From Parcubacteria group bacterium GW2011_GWA2_36_10 (lineage in GTDB: Bacteria; Patescibacteriota; Patescibacteriia; UBA1558; GWA2-36-10): a stretch of 10,454 nt of DNA. Of this stretch, positions 1-7,219 are shown one piece after another. Position 1 is the stretch's first letter, and every line of letters starts with the position of its first letter. Below the pieces are notes generated by a model. It made no database searches, had not been told where the DNA came from, and worked only from the letters and a program-made list of their open reading frames with translations. Where the stretch lies: assembly GCA_000991205.1 (NCBI GenBank), contig LBRC01000019.1:1-10454 (forward strand), read 5' to 3'. The position numbers were made by a program, and so were the translations under genes.

Positions 1-90
1 CGAGTCGCGGGTCTGCCAGATCCATGGCCAGGCCGTGCTCTCGCCGTGCTGGCGTTCTTCGGCAACAACCTGACGCTTTTCATCCTGATC
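1..90 (+). other. GC-rich foreign-looking segment, possible chimeric contig end
   Basis: By hand count 56 of the 90 bases are G or C, against mid-30s percent in the rest of the window. Read on the plus strand from base 1 there are no stops, and the second half has strongly G/C-ending codons (ctc, gcc, gtg, ctg, ttc, ggc, aac, atc). It encodes a hydrophobic stretch that reads AVLAFFGNNLTLFILILG, like a membrane protein from a high-GC genome. On the minus strand the glycosyltransferase stays plausible up to the motif GSIPAVDAQ (bases 91-117) and then becomes a hydrophilic, unrelated-looking tail. The join therefore lies near base 91. I cannot name the plus-strand protein. An assembly chimera is the simplest explanation; a genuine recombination junction is the alternative. 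Confidence 0.6.
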
Positions 91-1536
91 CTGGGCATCA
101 ACGGCTGGGATAGAGCCAAAGATGATCATGGTGATCGGGAAAGTAAACCACTGTAAAACTATCAAAGCATAGTTATATATTTTTTTACCAGACCAGGTTT
201 TTTCTGGAAACGGTGGTAAGATCAAGGTGCTCATGACAGCGATCATAAATAAACCCACCAAACCAAAACGCATTAAACGTTCTAGTATCAATGGTGTGTT
301 TTGCGCTAGAGCAGTGCTAAGGTTATACACTTGAGCCATATAAAGAGGTAGATGACCTAAAATCAAAATAATCAATGGTGCGGTAGCCCAGGAATAAACT
401 CCTTCAGTTTGATTCCAAACGTAAATAAATTTTTTCTTAAAAGGTATTTTTTTATTTTTGCTAAATTGCCATACCATGTAGGGAAAATGCTCCACTCCCC
501 AAGCCCAACGACGCATTTGTTTATATTGATTGACCATGCTACGCCAAAATGGACCAACATAAGGTGAATTCATGGAAACTGTGGCATACATCGCTTCGGT
601 TTGATAATGTCCATCATATTTAAGTAAACATTGTAAAAAAATACGAGAATCTTCGGTGACGATATTATTTTGCCAAAAGCCAACATCTATTAAAGCTTGC
701 CAGCTCATACTATGAGAAGAAAAAGTAAATAATCTGTCAGGACGGGCTAAATCAGTCAAAAGCCAAAAAGTAGTAGAGTTAGCAACAACTCGAGTAAAAG
801 GGTCAGAGCCCCAGACATTATTATGATAAAAAGCTAGTGGCTGGAAACTAGTATGATATGGATCTGGATGAGATAAAAATTTATAAGTTAAACAAGCAAA
901 ATAATTGTCAGAAGTGATAGTGTCGACGTCAAAAGCCGAAACAATTAATTTTTTATAATCAAAACCATGAGAGTCTACATATTTTTTCACCTCATGGCCC
1001 ATGTGATAAAGATTAGCACCTTTACCGCGTAATTCGCCGACTAAATTATCTGGATGTAAAGTGATGATGACTTCTTGAAAAATATTTTGATACTTAGCTT
1101 TTATTTTATCAGCTGTTGGCTGAAAATTGTTTACCAGCCTTGCCTCACCACCCAAAATAACAATGATTTTTTTTTGATCGTATTTTAATTTAGCTAAATT
1201 TTCAAAAGTTCGATCCACTACTTCAAAGGGCTCGCCGGCGGTAGGTAAAAAAACTAAATGTGTATAATCTTTCCATTCGGGATGATTGGTTTGTAAATAT
1301 TCCCACCAATTTGTTTTGATTGTTTTGCGATAGCGAAACCAAGAAATTAAAATAAAAATTGCTAAATAAGTGACTCGTAGTACCCAGTATACATCAAAAA
1401 TAATGATAATATAGATGCCTAGCAAAGGCTTTACTAAAGAAATAATTATAATGCCTAATAAAGTCACCCAAGTCAAAAAACCAGGGATAATTTCTAATAA
1501 ACGGTATTGATAATATTCTTTTTGCTCTTGGGTCAT
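1..1536 (-). CDS. Membrane-embedded family 2 glycosyltransferase (cellulose synthase-like), 3' end missing or replaced
   Basis: The frame is open from ATG at 1536 to base 1 (512 codons, no stop) and is probably native only down to about base 91 (482 codons). It is an inner-membrane GT2 enzyme expected to move a sugar from a nucleotide-sugar donor onto a lipid or growing polysaccharide; the substrate cannot be read. Two hydrophobic segments (about residues 17-40 and 41-67) precede a cytosolic catalytic domain. That domain has an early acidic/glycine strand (IVILGGEAR, 125-133), the metal-binding DVD (203-205), the TED motif (294-296) and the acceptor-site QMRRW (340-344, the Q/RxxRW class). 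C-terminal hydrophobic segments follow at about 382-402, 420-441 and 455-475. No PilZ domain is visible. The start lies 6 bases after the pyrD stop, so it is probably co-transcribed with pyrD. No Shine-Dalgarno sequence is evident. Confidence 0.85.
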   Translation of the reverse strand, partial: MTQEQKEYYQYRLLEIIPGFLTWVTLLGIIIISLVKPLLGIYIIIIFDVYWVLRVTYLAIFILISWFRYRKTIKTNWWEYLQTNHPEWKDYTHLVFLPTAGEPFEVVDRTFENLAKLKYDQKKIIVILGGEARLVNNFQPTADKIKAKYQNIFQEVIITLHPDNLVGELRGKGANLYHMGHEVKKYVDSHGFDYKKLIVSAFDVDTITSDNYFACLTYKFLSHPDPYHTSFQPLAFYHNNVWGSDPFTRVVANSTTFWLLTDLARPDRLFTFSSHSMSWQALIDVGFWQNNIVTEDSRIFLQCLLKYDGHYQTEAMYATVSMNSPYVGPFWRSMVNQYKQMRRWAWGVEHFPYMVWQFSKNKKIPFKKKFIYVWNQTEGVYSWATAPLIILILGHLPLYMAQVYNLSTALAQNTPLILERLMRFGLVGLFMIAVMSTLILPPFPEKTWSGKKIYNYALIVLQWFTFPITMIIFGSIPAVDAQDQDEKRQVVAEERQHGESTAWPWIWQTRDS

Positions 1537-1542
1537 AAATAT

Positions 1543-2646
1543 TTAAAACAAATGATAGTTATTTGCTTCTAGCCCGATAGCTTGATTGATGTGCGTTAAT
1601 TTATCAGCTTGTAAAAGCTTGACTAATTCTTGATTAATATTTTTGATACTAGCAGGTCCACCATAGATGAAGCCAGTGGCTAATTGGACTAAAGTTGCGC
1701 CAGCTTTTATTTTTTTATACGCATCTGTGTCTGTAAATACTCCACCTAAGCCGATAATTTTAAATTTATTTTCACTATGCTTATATAAATAAGCAATGAT
1801 TTCGTTAGCGCGTTGGGCAATAGGCTTGCCAGATACGCCACCCGGCTTGTCTTTATTTTTGCTTTTGAAGTTAAATCTTGATCTATCTTTGGCGGAATTT
1901 GTCGCTATGATGCCAGCTAGATTATATTTTTTTACTAAAAAGATGATATCATCTAGTTCATTTTTTGTTAAGTCATTACCAATTTTTAAGCACAATGGCT
2001 TTTGATGAGTATTAATATTAGTGATTTTAATGAGGATAGGTTCTAATAAGGTTTTATTTTGTAAACCACAAAAGTTTTTGACATTTGGGCAGCTTAAATT
2101 AATAGTAATAAAATCAGCGTACTCTGCTAAAAGTTGAAAAGACTTGGTGTAGTCCTCGGCCGCCTCTTCCATTGATACCTCGTTTGATTTAGCGATGCTT
2201 AAAGATAAAATATTATTTCTTTTAAACCTATTTTTTGCTTGGGCTAATTTTTTGGCACTAGCTTGCGCACCTAAATTACCAAGACCGTGATGAACTAAGA
2301 TAGCTTGATCTTGTGGTAAACGCCATAAACGTGGTCGAGTATTACCAGGCTGTGGCTGATAAGTGATCGAGCCACATTCGGCAAAGCCAAAATTAAAAGC
2401 TGACCAAGTCAAAGTCAAATCAGCCTTTTTGTCCATGCCAGCAGCTAAGCCGATCGGGTTCTCAAAGTTTAAGCCAAAAACTTTTTGTTTTAAACTAGGG
2501 TCACTAAAATTAAAAAAACTGGCTAATAGTTTATTTAAAAAAGCTACTCGATCAAAAATAGCCAGCATTTTAAAAGTAAAAATATGAGCCGTTTCCGGAT
2601 CAAGCAAAAATAGAATGGGTCTAATTATTTTCTCGTAAAATTTCAT
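1543..2646 (-). CDS. pyrD: Dihydroorotate dehydrogenase, class 2-like (quinone-type), with Cys in the catalytic loop
   Basis: FMN flavoenzyme oxidising dihydroorotate to orotate in de novo pyrimidine synthesis. I chose the ATG at 2646 (367 residues) because its N-terminus (MKFYEKIIRPILFLLDPETA) matches the class 2 membrane-associating helices. The frame stays open to an ATG at 2730, but that adds 28 residues and overlaps the preceding gene. Motifs in 367-residue numbering: GLAAGMDKKA (about 66-75, including the FMN-contacting Lys), the TNSAKDRS substrate loop (about 250-257), GGVSG (269-273), and the phosphate-binding GLGGV (299-303) and TGFIYGGP near the C-terminus. Oddly, the active-site loop reads NLSCPN (183-188) with Cys186, as in class 1 enzymes, where class 2 has a catalytic Ser. 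The loop GLGNLG (121-126) also resembles class 1 more than the class 2 GFNN form. About 56 bases separate it from the preceding pilin-like gene; no clear promoter or Shine-Dalgarno sequence is seen there. Confidence 0.93.
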   Translation of the reverse strand: MKFYEKIIRPILFLLDPETAHIFTFKMLAIFDRVAFLNKLLASFFNFSDPSLKQKVFGLNFENPIGLAAGMDKKADLTLTWSAFNFGFAECGSITYQPQPGNTRPRLWRLPQDQAILVHHGLGNLGAQASAKKLAQAKNRFKRNNILSLSIAKSNEVSMEEAAEDYTKSFQLLAEYADFITINLSCPNVKNFCGLQNKTLLEPILIKITNINTHQKPLCLKIGNDLTKNELDDIIFLVKKYNLAGIIATNSAKDRSRFNFKSKNKDKPGGVSGKPIAQRANEIIAYLYKHSENKFKIIGLGGVFTDTDAYKKIKAGATLVQLATGFIYGGPASIKNINQELVKLLQADKLTHINQAIGLEANNYHLF

Positions 2647-2702
2647 TTTTCGGTTAAAATTACGCTTCCACAGCTTAGCAATTTTGCCTAAAATAAGCAA
2701 AT

Positions 2703-3119
2703 CTAGGGCACTACTTCTGTCCAAGAACAATTAGCTAAATTATTATTACAAGTATAGCGTACTTTGCGACTAGCTTTGGTACTAGTGGCTGTAGTCTCAA
2801 TTCTAGAGTCACATACTAATGGTGGAATACAAGCTGAACCACCATTAACAAAACTGCTACTCACTATAGTTTGACCAAATTGTAAATTATTAAAAATCAA
2901 GCCATGAGGATCTTGTCGCACTTGTGAGAGGGCTTCTTGTACTCCACTTTCAGCATTGTAAAAATTTTCTGTTGCTTGCACAAAAGACTCTAAAGATGCT
3001 TTATTGTTTAGAGCGATAATAGTGGTAGATAAAACAACAGAAATCAAACCAGCCGCCACAATCACTGAGGCGATCAAAGCAGCCGCGCCATCTGTCTGTA
3101 AAATTATATCTTTTTTCAT
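2703..3119 (-). CDS. PilX/GspK-like minor pilin lacking Glu5
   Basis: 138-residue protein with one N-terminal hydrophobic helix (about residues 10-36) followed by ATENFYNAESGVQEAL (49-64), the AES-G-EAL signature that follows the membrane helix in PilX-type and related pilus proteins. If processed after Gly11 (DG|AAALI) the mature position +5 is Ile, not the usual Glu. Loss of Glu5 is a known trait of the T2SS tip pseudopilin GspK. The remainder is a small periplasmic domain with four Cys (about 97, 103, 124 and 131), which may form disulfides. It is the fourth prepilin-like gene after pilB-pilC, in the position of PilX/GspK, 5 bases after the preceding gene's stop. It is shorter than true GspK (about 300 residues), so orthology is uncertain; an envelope protein unrelated to pili is less likely given the context. 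Confidence 0.75.
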   Translation of the reverse strand: MKKDIILQTDGAAALIASVIVAAGLISVVLSTTIIALNNKASLESFVQATENFYNAESGVQEALSQVRQDPHGLIFNNLQFGQTIVSSSFVNGGSACIPPLVCDSRIETTATSTKASRKVRYTCNNNLANCSWTEVVP

Positions 3120-3124
3120 TGTTG

Positions 3125-3643
3125 TTAACGAATAGTTATAAAAGTTTGAAAATCCTCTCTCAAATAACCATAAATATCTTCTACGGCACCAATACTTAAA
3201 GTAAAATTAATTAAAACTCCCTGATGATTAGTCTGGGTATTTAGTACTGGAGTTAAAATAAAGTCGCTAACTTGTACTTGAGCAGAATTAAAAATATCTT
3301 CCCCGACTGGATCTTGCCCCTCTGCTAAAATCTCTTGGTAAAATAAATCATTATCCTCTAAAATGAAAATAAAATTATTACCTAGCTTAGCATCAAAAAT
3401 TATTTGCTTAGGATCTGGACGTAGGTCAACAAAAGAAGCTGCAGTATGAATTTTATTAGCCAACTGACTCATAATAAAACGAGCATCATTAAAAACTAAA
3501 TCAGAAGTTTTTAATTGTTTACGAATATTAAAATTAGCTAAAACCAAACTACTAATAGTAGTTAAAAGCATGGTAGTAATAAAAACATAAACCAATGCTT
3601 CGATTAGGCTAAAAGCTTGCTGATTGTTTTTAAAATTAATCAT
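3125..3643 (-). CDS. PilW/GspJ-position minor prepilin with Ala at the cleavage site
   Basis: 172-residue type IV prepilin. A short positive leader ends in QQA, followed by FSLIEAL: Phe at +1 and Glu at +5, then a hydrophobic helix to about residue 37. The residue before the cut (Ala10) is Ala instead of the usual Gly; prepilin peptidases can tolerate Ala, so processing is still likely. After the helix come NFNIRKQLKTSDLVFNDARF and a beta-rich head without cysteines. Such a head, together with the gene order, suits a PilW/GspJ-type minor subunit of the pilus priming or tip complex. Its ATG overlaps the preceding gene's TGA (ATGA, 4-base overlap), which suggests translational coupling to the propeller-bearing pilin. 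Confidence 0.82.
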   Translation of the reverse strand: MINFKNNQQAFSLIEALVYVFITTMLLTTISSLVLANFNIRKQLKTSDLVFNDARFIMSQLANKIHTAASFVDLRPDPKQIIFDAKLGNNFIFILEDNDLFYQEILAEGQDPVGEDIFNSAQVQVSDFILTPVLNTQTNHQGVLINFTLSIGAVEDIYGYLREDFQTFITIR

Positions 3644-5541
3644 TGCGGATAAGTTGAATAACTAATAGTCACCTCTTCTAAAATGGGCGTTTCTAAATCT
3701 GCTTGACTATCCAAAAATAATTTATAACGAAAATATTGATGATTTAAATGACTGGTGTAATGAATAAAATCCCGTGCCCCATTAGTATAATAAGTGCTAT
3801 TAGAGCCATCGGGCCCTAAATAATTCCATGGACCAGTGCTTTCATTACTGCTAGCTAATTGGAAGCGAATTTGCGTATTAGCTGGAGTTGAACCCGTCCA
3901 AGCAATCCAATTATATACCACTGCTGTTGAAGCTGTATCAAAAGTAGAAGATTCTAATTCACCACTAGCAGCATAGTCGCAATCGGTTACTTCTGTAGAA
4001 ATAATAAAAAATTCATTTTCATTACTACTAGTAGCAGCATAAATCACTGCACAATTAGCTGACATGCCCAACACATGGCCATTTAAATTAAAGCTAGCCA
4101 CCGCTTCAATATTACTAGGACTACTGACGTCAACTACATTTAATTCGGCCTCGAGAAAATTTGTTCCCAATAGTGCATAAGGTCCAACGATAGCAAAGGA
4201 GTGAATCATTTCTCCTACTTCATAAGAACCTAATAAACTTGGTGAATTAGGATTAGCGATATCAAAAATATAAAATTCTGGGCTAGAACCATTATTTTCT
4301 GTAGAGATATAGGCTCTAGTGCCCCGCACAAAAACATCAGTGCCCCTTAAAGCACCAGGTAAATCATAATTACCAGCTAACTGCAAAGCAGCCGGATTCG
4401 TCACTTCAACAATTTGTAATTCTTTAGCACTATCTCCAGTTGCGACATAAACATAATTACCAGATAAATATAATTGCTGACTTAAACCCCCTAAATCAAT
4501 ACTGTCTAATAATTGAGGATCAGTTGGATCAGTAATACCAAAAGAAAAAAGAGTCTGGTTTTGTAAGATATATACTTCTGTAGCATTGACAACTAAATCT
4601 GAAGCACCGGCATTGGCTGCCAAATCCTCAGTAGCAACAATCACTGGATTATATGGATTACTGACATCAATTACTCTAAGTTCCCCATCATTTTTTTCCG
4701 TAGAAAGATAAGCATAATTATCCTGAACTACAACAGAGGTCACGCCACTTTCCATGTTCAAAGAGGCAATCTGGTATGGATTATAAATATCATTAACATC
4801 AAGAATATAAAACTCTGCTCCAGCAGCATTATTTTCAGTCACAATATAAGCTAAGCCATTTAATTCATAAACATCATTCTCATCAAAGTTGCCAGGCAAA
4901 TTAAAATTTGCTGTGGTTGTTGCTTGACTCCAATCTAAGAAGCCAGAACGTAAACTGGCTACTCCCGGCATACTAATATCTACGCCACTGGTTTTACTAT
5001 AAAATTTAGTAGTATCTAACCAATCAGCTTGACCACTACCACCCACCCAATTAGTTTGAATAAATCTATCAGCTGCCCAACGCTCTAAATAACTATTTAA
5101 AGTGACTTGTTTAGTGTCACCAGAAACTAACCAAGTAACCGTCACACTAATTTTTTTACTATCTGTGTCAACAAAACCAGCTTCAACAATTTCTCCATAA
5201 ACATGACCATTATCATTATTCAATCTTTGCACATCCGCAATATTAACTGTTCGAGTGTATCTCTCTTCTAGTAATTCACTACCCGTAACTAAAGTCCAAG
5301 CATTAGACGATAATTCCAAATGATAATCTCCTGGATTTAAAAGGTCCCAATCAATTAATTTAATAGCCTCTAAGCTCTCGGCTGCATAAAAAGTGGCCTT
5401 AGTTTTATCTTCATTTAATTGCCATAATTTAGAATTAAAAACATTCATGGTTAAAATTACCACTAAGCTCACACTGATAAAAGAAATTGCTACTAACAAT
5501 TCTACTAAAGAAAAACCTGTTGTTTTTTTCACTAGCAACAT
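3640..5541 (-). CDS. PilV/GspI-position prepilin fused to an LVIVD beta-propeller and C-terminal beta-sandwich (putative tip adhesin)
   Basis: 633 residues, about four times a normal minor pilin. The N-terminus is a canonical prepilin: KKTTG|FSLVELL, with Gly9 at -1, Phe at +1 and Glu at +5, then a hydrophobic helix to about residue 33. FYAAESLEAI (51-60) follows, and a pilin-like head runs to about 155. After a linker (about 156-215) come seven repeats about 44 residues apart, each centred on a strand followed by D-(V/I)-x-(N/D/S)-P. They lie at about 244, 288, 331, 375, 423, 467 and 511; examples are LRVIDVSNPYNP and FYIFDIANPNSP. This is the LVIVD repeat pattern and predicts a seven-bladed propeller. 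Residues about 528-633 look like a separate beta-sandwich ending in EEVTISY. By inference it is exported and displayed at the pilus tip. The start overlaps the preceding stop by one base (TAATG), with a weak AGGA 11 bases upstream. Confidence 0.88.
   Translation of the reverse strand: MLLVKKTTGFSLVELLVAISFISVSLVVILTMNVFNSKLWQLNEDKTKATFYAAESLEAIKLIDWDLLNPGDYHLELSSNAWTLVTGSELLEERYTRTVNIADVQRLNNDNGHVYGEIVEAGFVDTDSKKISVTVTWLVSGDTKQVTLNSYLERWAADRFIQTNWVGGSGQADWLDTTKFYSKTSGVDISMPGVASLRSGFLDWSQATTTANFNLPGNFDENDVYELNGLAYIVTENNAAGAEFYILDVNDIYNPYQIASLNMESGVTSVVVQDNYAYLSTEKNDGELRVIDVSNPYNPVIVATEDLAANAGASDLVVNATEVYILQNQTLFSFGITDPTDPQLLDSIDLGGLSQQLYLSGNYVYVATGDSAKELQIVEVTNPAALQLAGNYDLPGALRGTDVFVRGTRAYISTENNGSSPEFYIFDIANPNSPSLLGSYEVGEMIHSFAIVGPYALLGTNFLEAELNVVDVSSPSNIEAVASFNLNGHVLGMSANCAVIYAATSSNENEFFIISTEVTDCDYAASGELESSTFDTASTAVVYNWIAWTGSTPANTQIRFQLASSNESTGPWNYLGPDGSNSTYYTNGARDFIHYTSHLNHQYFRYKLFLDSQADLETPILEEVTISYSTYPQ
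3994..4878 (-). other. LVIVD repeat propeller region within the giant pilin gene
   Basis: This stretch encodes residues about 222-516 of the 633-residue pilin. The distances between equivalent strands are 44, 43, 44, 48, 44 and 44 residues, giving seven units. The first six keep a recognisable D-x-x-x-P or related turn; the seventh (FFIISTEV) is degenerate, as is common where a propeller closes. The fold is inferred from repeat period and motif, not from a structure search. Confidence 0.8.
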
Positions 5542-6011
5542 TAATTTATTTTTCCTAAATTATCTATGTTTAAAGTCCTACTAATCTCACCAGTACCTTC
5601 ATCAACGAATTGTAACGTACCAGTATTAAAAGTGCTGCCAGTAAATTTTGTAAAAATTAAGTTTTGACTAAAACCACCACCACCATTAGCGAGGCTAGTG
5701 GCTGGATTTATAAGCAGAACACCTTTTAATTCAACCACTTGATTATTAGGATCAGCCACGTTATAAACACTTCCACTAAAAATAATATATTGTTCAGCCT
5801 CAAAGTGAATGCCCCAATTTTTTTCTCCAGCCGCTGAAATAGCAAATTGCCTGATCTCGATAATTTTACTTTTTAATTCATCCACTTGATTTACTAAGGT
5901 GACATTAGCTCGCCATTGACTAAAAGCAGAAAACCCCATCGCCGCAATAATAGCGGCAATGCTAATAGTTAAAAGCACTTCAACAAAAGTAAGGCCTAAA
6001 TTTTTTTTCAT
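5541..6011 (-). CDS. GspH/FimT-like minor prepilin
   Basis: 156-residue prepilin with leader MKKNLG and mature N-terminus LTFVEVLL (Gly6 at -1, Glu at +5), then a hydrophobic helix to about residue 28. The region after the helix (ANVTLVNQVDELKSKIIEIRQFAISAAGEKNWGIHF, residues 35-70) resembles the GspH/FimT/FimU family: a helix, then a strand after a WGIHF-type motif. A glycine-rich loop (NGGGG) sits mid-domain, and the end is beta-rich. It is the first of four prepilin-like genes, the position of FimU/GspH in the priming complex, 2 bases after the pilC stop. It overlaps the next gene by one base. Its head differs from a typical major pilin, but a structural pilin role cannot be fully excluded from sequence. 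Confidence 0.85.
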   Translation of the reverse strand: MKKNLGLTFVEVLLTISIAAIIAAMGFSAFSQWRANVTLVNQVDELKSKIIEIRQFAISAAGEKNWGIHFEAEQYIIFSGSVYNVADPNNQVVELKGVLLINPATSLANGGGGFSQNLIFTKFTGSTFNTGTLQFVDEGTGEISRTLNIDNLGKIN

Positions 6012-6013
6012 GT

Positions 6014-7207
6014 TTATTGACCAAAACTTAAAGTAAGCTGGTACATCGGGCCGATGACCGAAATAGCGATAAAACCAACGGCAATACCGACTAGAATCAA
6101 TAAGACCGGCTCAATAATAGTGGATAAATTAGCCAACACACCACTCACTCTTTCTTCATAATAATCAGCAATCTTTTTTAAAATCTGATCTAATTCACCA
6201 GTATTTTCACCAACTTCACACAGCTGAATGGCTAATGAAGGAAATAATTTTGGTCTTTTGGCCATAGCATCTGCTAGAGAAATACCTTTAGCCAACTCTT
6301 CAGAGATCAGTTGTGTTGTTTGTCGATAATGCAAATTAGCTAAAGTTTTTGCCACGATTTCTAAAGCTTTGACGATAGATAAACCAGAAACTAATAGAGC
6401 ATTTAAGTTGCTGGCAAAACGAGTCAGAGCTAATTCTTTAATCAGATTACCAACAAAAGGAATTTTTAATAAAAAGCGATGTAAAAATAATTTTGGTTTT
6501 GGTAATTTGAGAATTAAAATTAAAATAGCAATCAAAATGATTAAGCCAATTAATAAAAAACCAGCATAATTTTTGACAACTTCAATGATAAATTGTACAG
6601 CTAGCAAAACAAAGGGTAATTTAATACCGCCGTCTTGAAAAATCGTTATTAATTGAGGGAAAACAAATAAAGCTAAAAAAATACTGACACCACACAAGGC
6701 AATCAAGACAATACTAGGATACATCAAAGCACCCATGACTTTAGAGCGTAATTTTTTTTGAGCTTTTAAGATGCTGGCTAAATTTGCTAAAGCATCAGCG
6801 AGTAAGCCTGTACTCTCCCCGACTTCTACGGTGGCAATAATCATTTCTTGAAAGACGTCAGGATATTCTCGCATACTGACTGATAATGGCTGGCCATTTT
6901 CTACTCTGGTTTTCAGGTGAATAATTACTTTTTGTAGATATTTATTTTTTACTTCTTTACTTAAAGTTGTTAAAGCTGGTGATAAAGCTAAACCAGCTTT
7001 GAGCATGGTGGCTAAATTATCCAAAAAAAACATTTTACTGGTCAGATTGACTTTGCCGGTTCGAAACTTGAAAAAACTTTTTTTTTCTATTTTTGGCGCC
7101 GTAGCAGTTAGCTCTTTTTTTAAATCCGGTTTTTCTACTTTAATTACTTCGGCAATTTTTGGTTTTTCTACTGGTGTATTGAGCTGATTATTTCCCAAAT
7201 ATTTCAT
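6014..7207 (-). CDS. pilC: Type IV pilus inner-membrane platform protein PilC (GspF family)
   Basis: 397-residue polytopic membrane protein that couples the PilB ATPase to pilin extraction from the membrane. It has two T2SSF domains, about residues 58-186 and 260-386. Each carries the family signature E-V-G-E-x-T-G (EVGESTGLL at 128-136 and EVGENTGELD at 331-340) and ends in a hydrophobic segment; predicted membrane segments are about 161-186, 214-235 and 361-386. Length is normal for PilC. The first 50 residues are a Lys/Glu/Pro-rich hydrophilic tail, where the family often has a small folded N-terminal region. It lies 12 bases after pilB and 2 bases before the first prepilin gene, consistent with one operon. 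The leader before the ATG is A/T-rich with no Shine-Dalgarno sequence. Confidence 0.95.
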   Translation of the reverse strand: MKYLGNNQLNTPVEKPKIAEVIKVEKPDLKKELTATAPKIEKKSFFKFRTGKVNLTSKMFFLDNLATMLKAGLALSPALTTLSKEVKNKYLQKVIIHLKTRVENGQPLSVSMREYPDVFQEMIIATVEVGESTGLLADALANLASILKAQKKLRSKVMGALMYPSIVLIALCGVSIFLALFVFPQLITIFQDGGIKLPFVLLAVQFIIEVVKNYAGFLLIGLIILIAILILILKLPKPKLFLHRFLLKIPFVGNLIKELALTRFASNLNALLVSGLSIVKALEIVAKTLANLHYRQTTQLISEELAKGISLADAMAKRPKLFPSLAIQLCEVGENTGELDQILKKIADYYEERVSGVLANLSTIIEPVLLILVGIAVGFIAISVIGPMYQLTLSFGQ

Positions 7208-7219
7208 ATATTTTTATTT

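Noticed and set aside
372..560. Short minus-strand open frame inside the glycosyltransferase.
   Set aside because: It is an alternative frame within a clearly coding region and has no family features.
1796..2587. Plus-strand open frames opposite pyrD.
   Set aside because: They are antisense shadows of a well-supported gene, Lys/Leu/Ser-rich with no motifs.
2673..2698. Inverted repeat (gctta / taagc with an inner tttt / aaaa) between the PilX-like gene and pyrD, considered as a terminator.
   Set aside because: The stem is only five pairs with an asymmetric bulge, mostly A-T, and no T-run follows in the direction of transcription.
2647..2730. Longer pyrD start at 2730 adding 28 residues.
   Set aside because: It overlaps the end of the pilin-like gene, and the extra residues do not resemble the family N-terminus; the ATG at 2646 aligns with it well.
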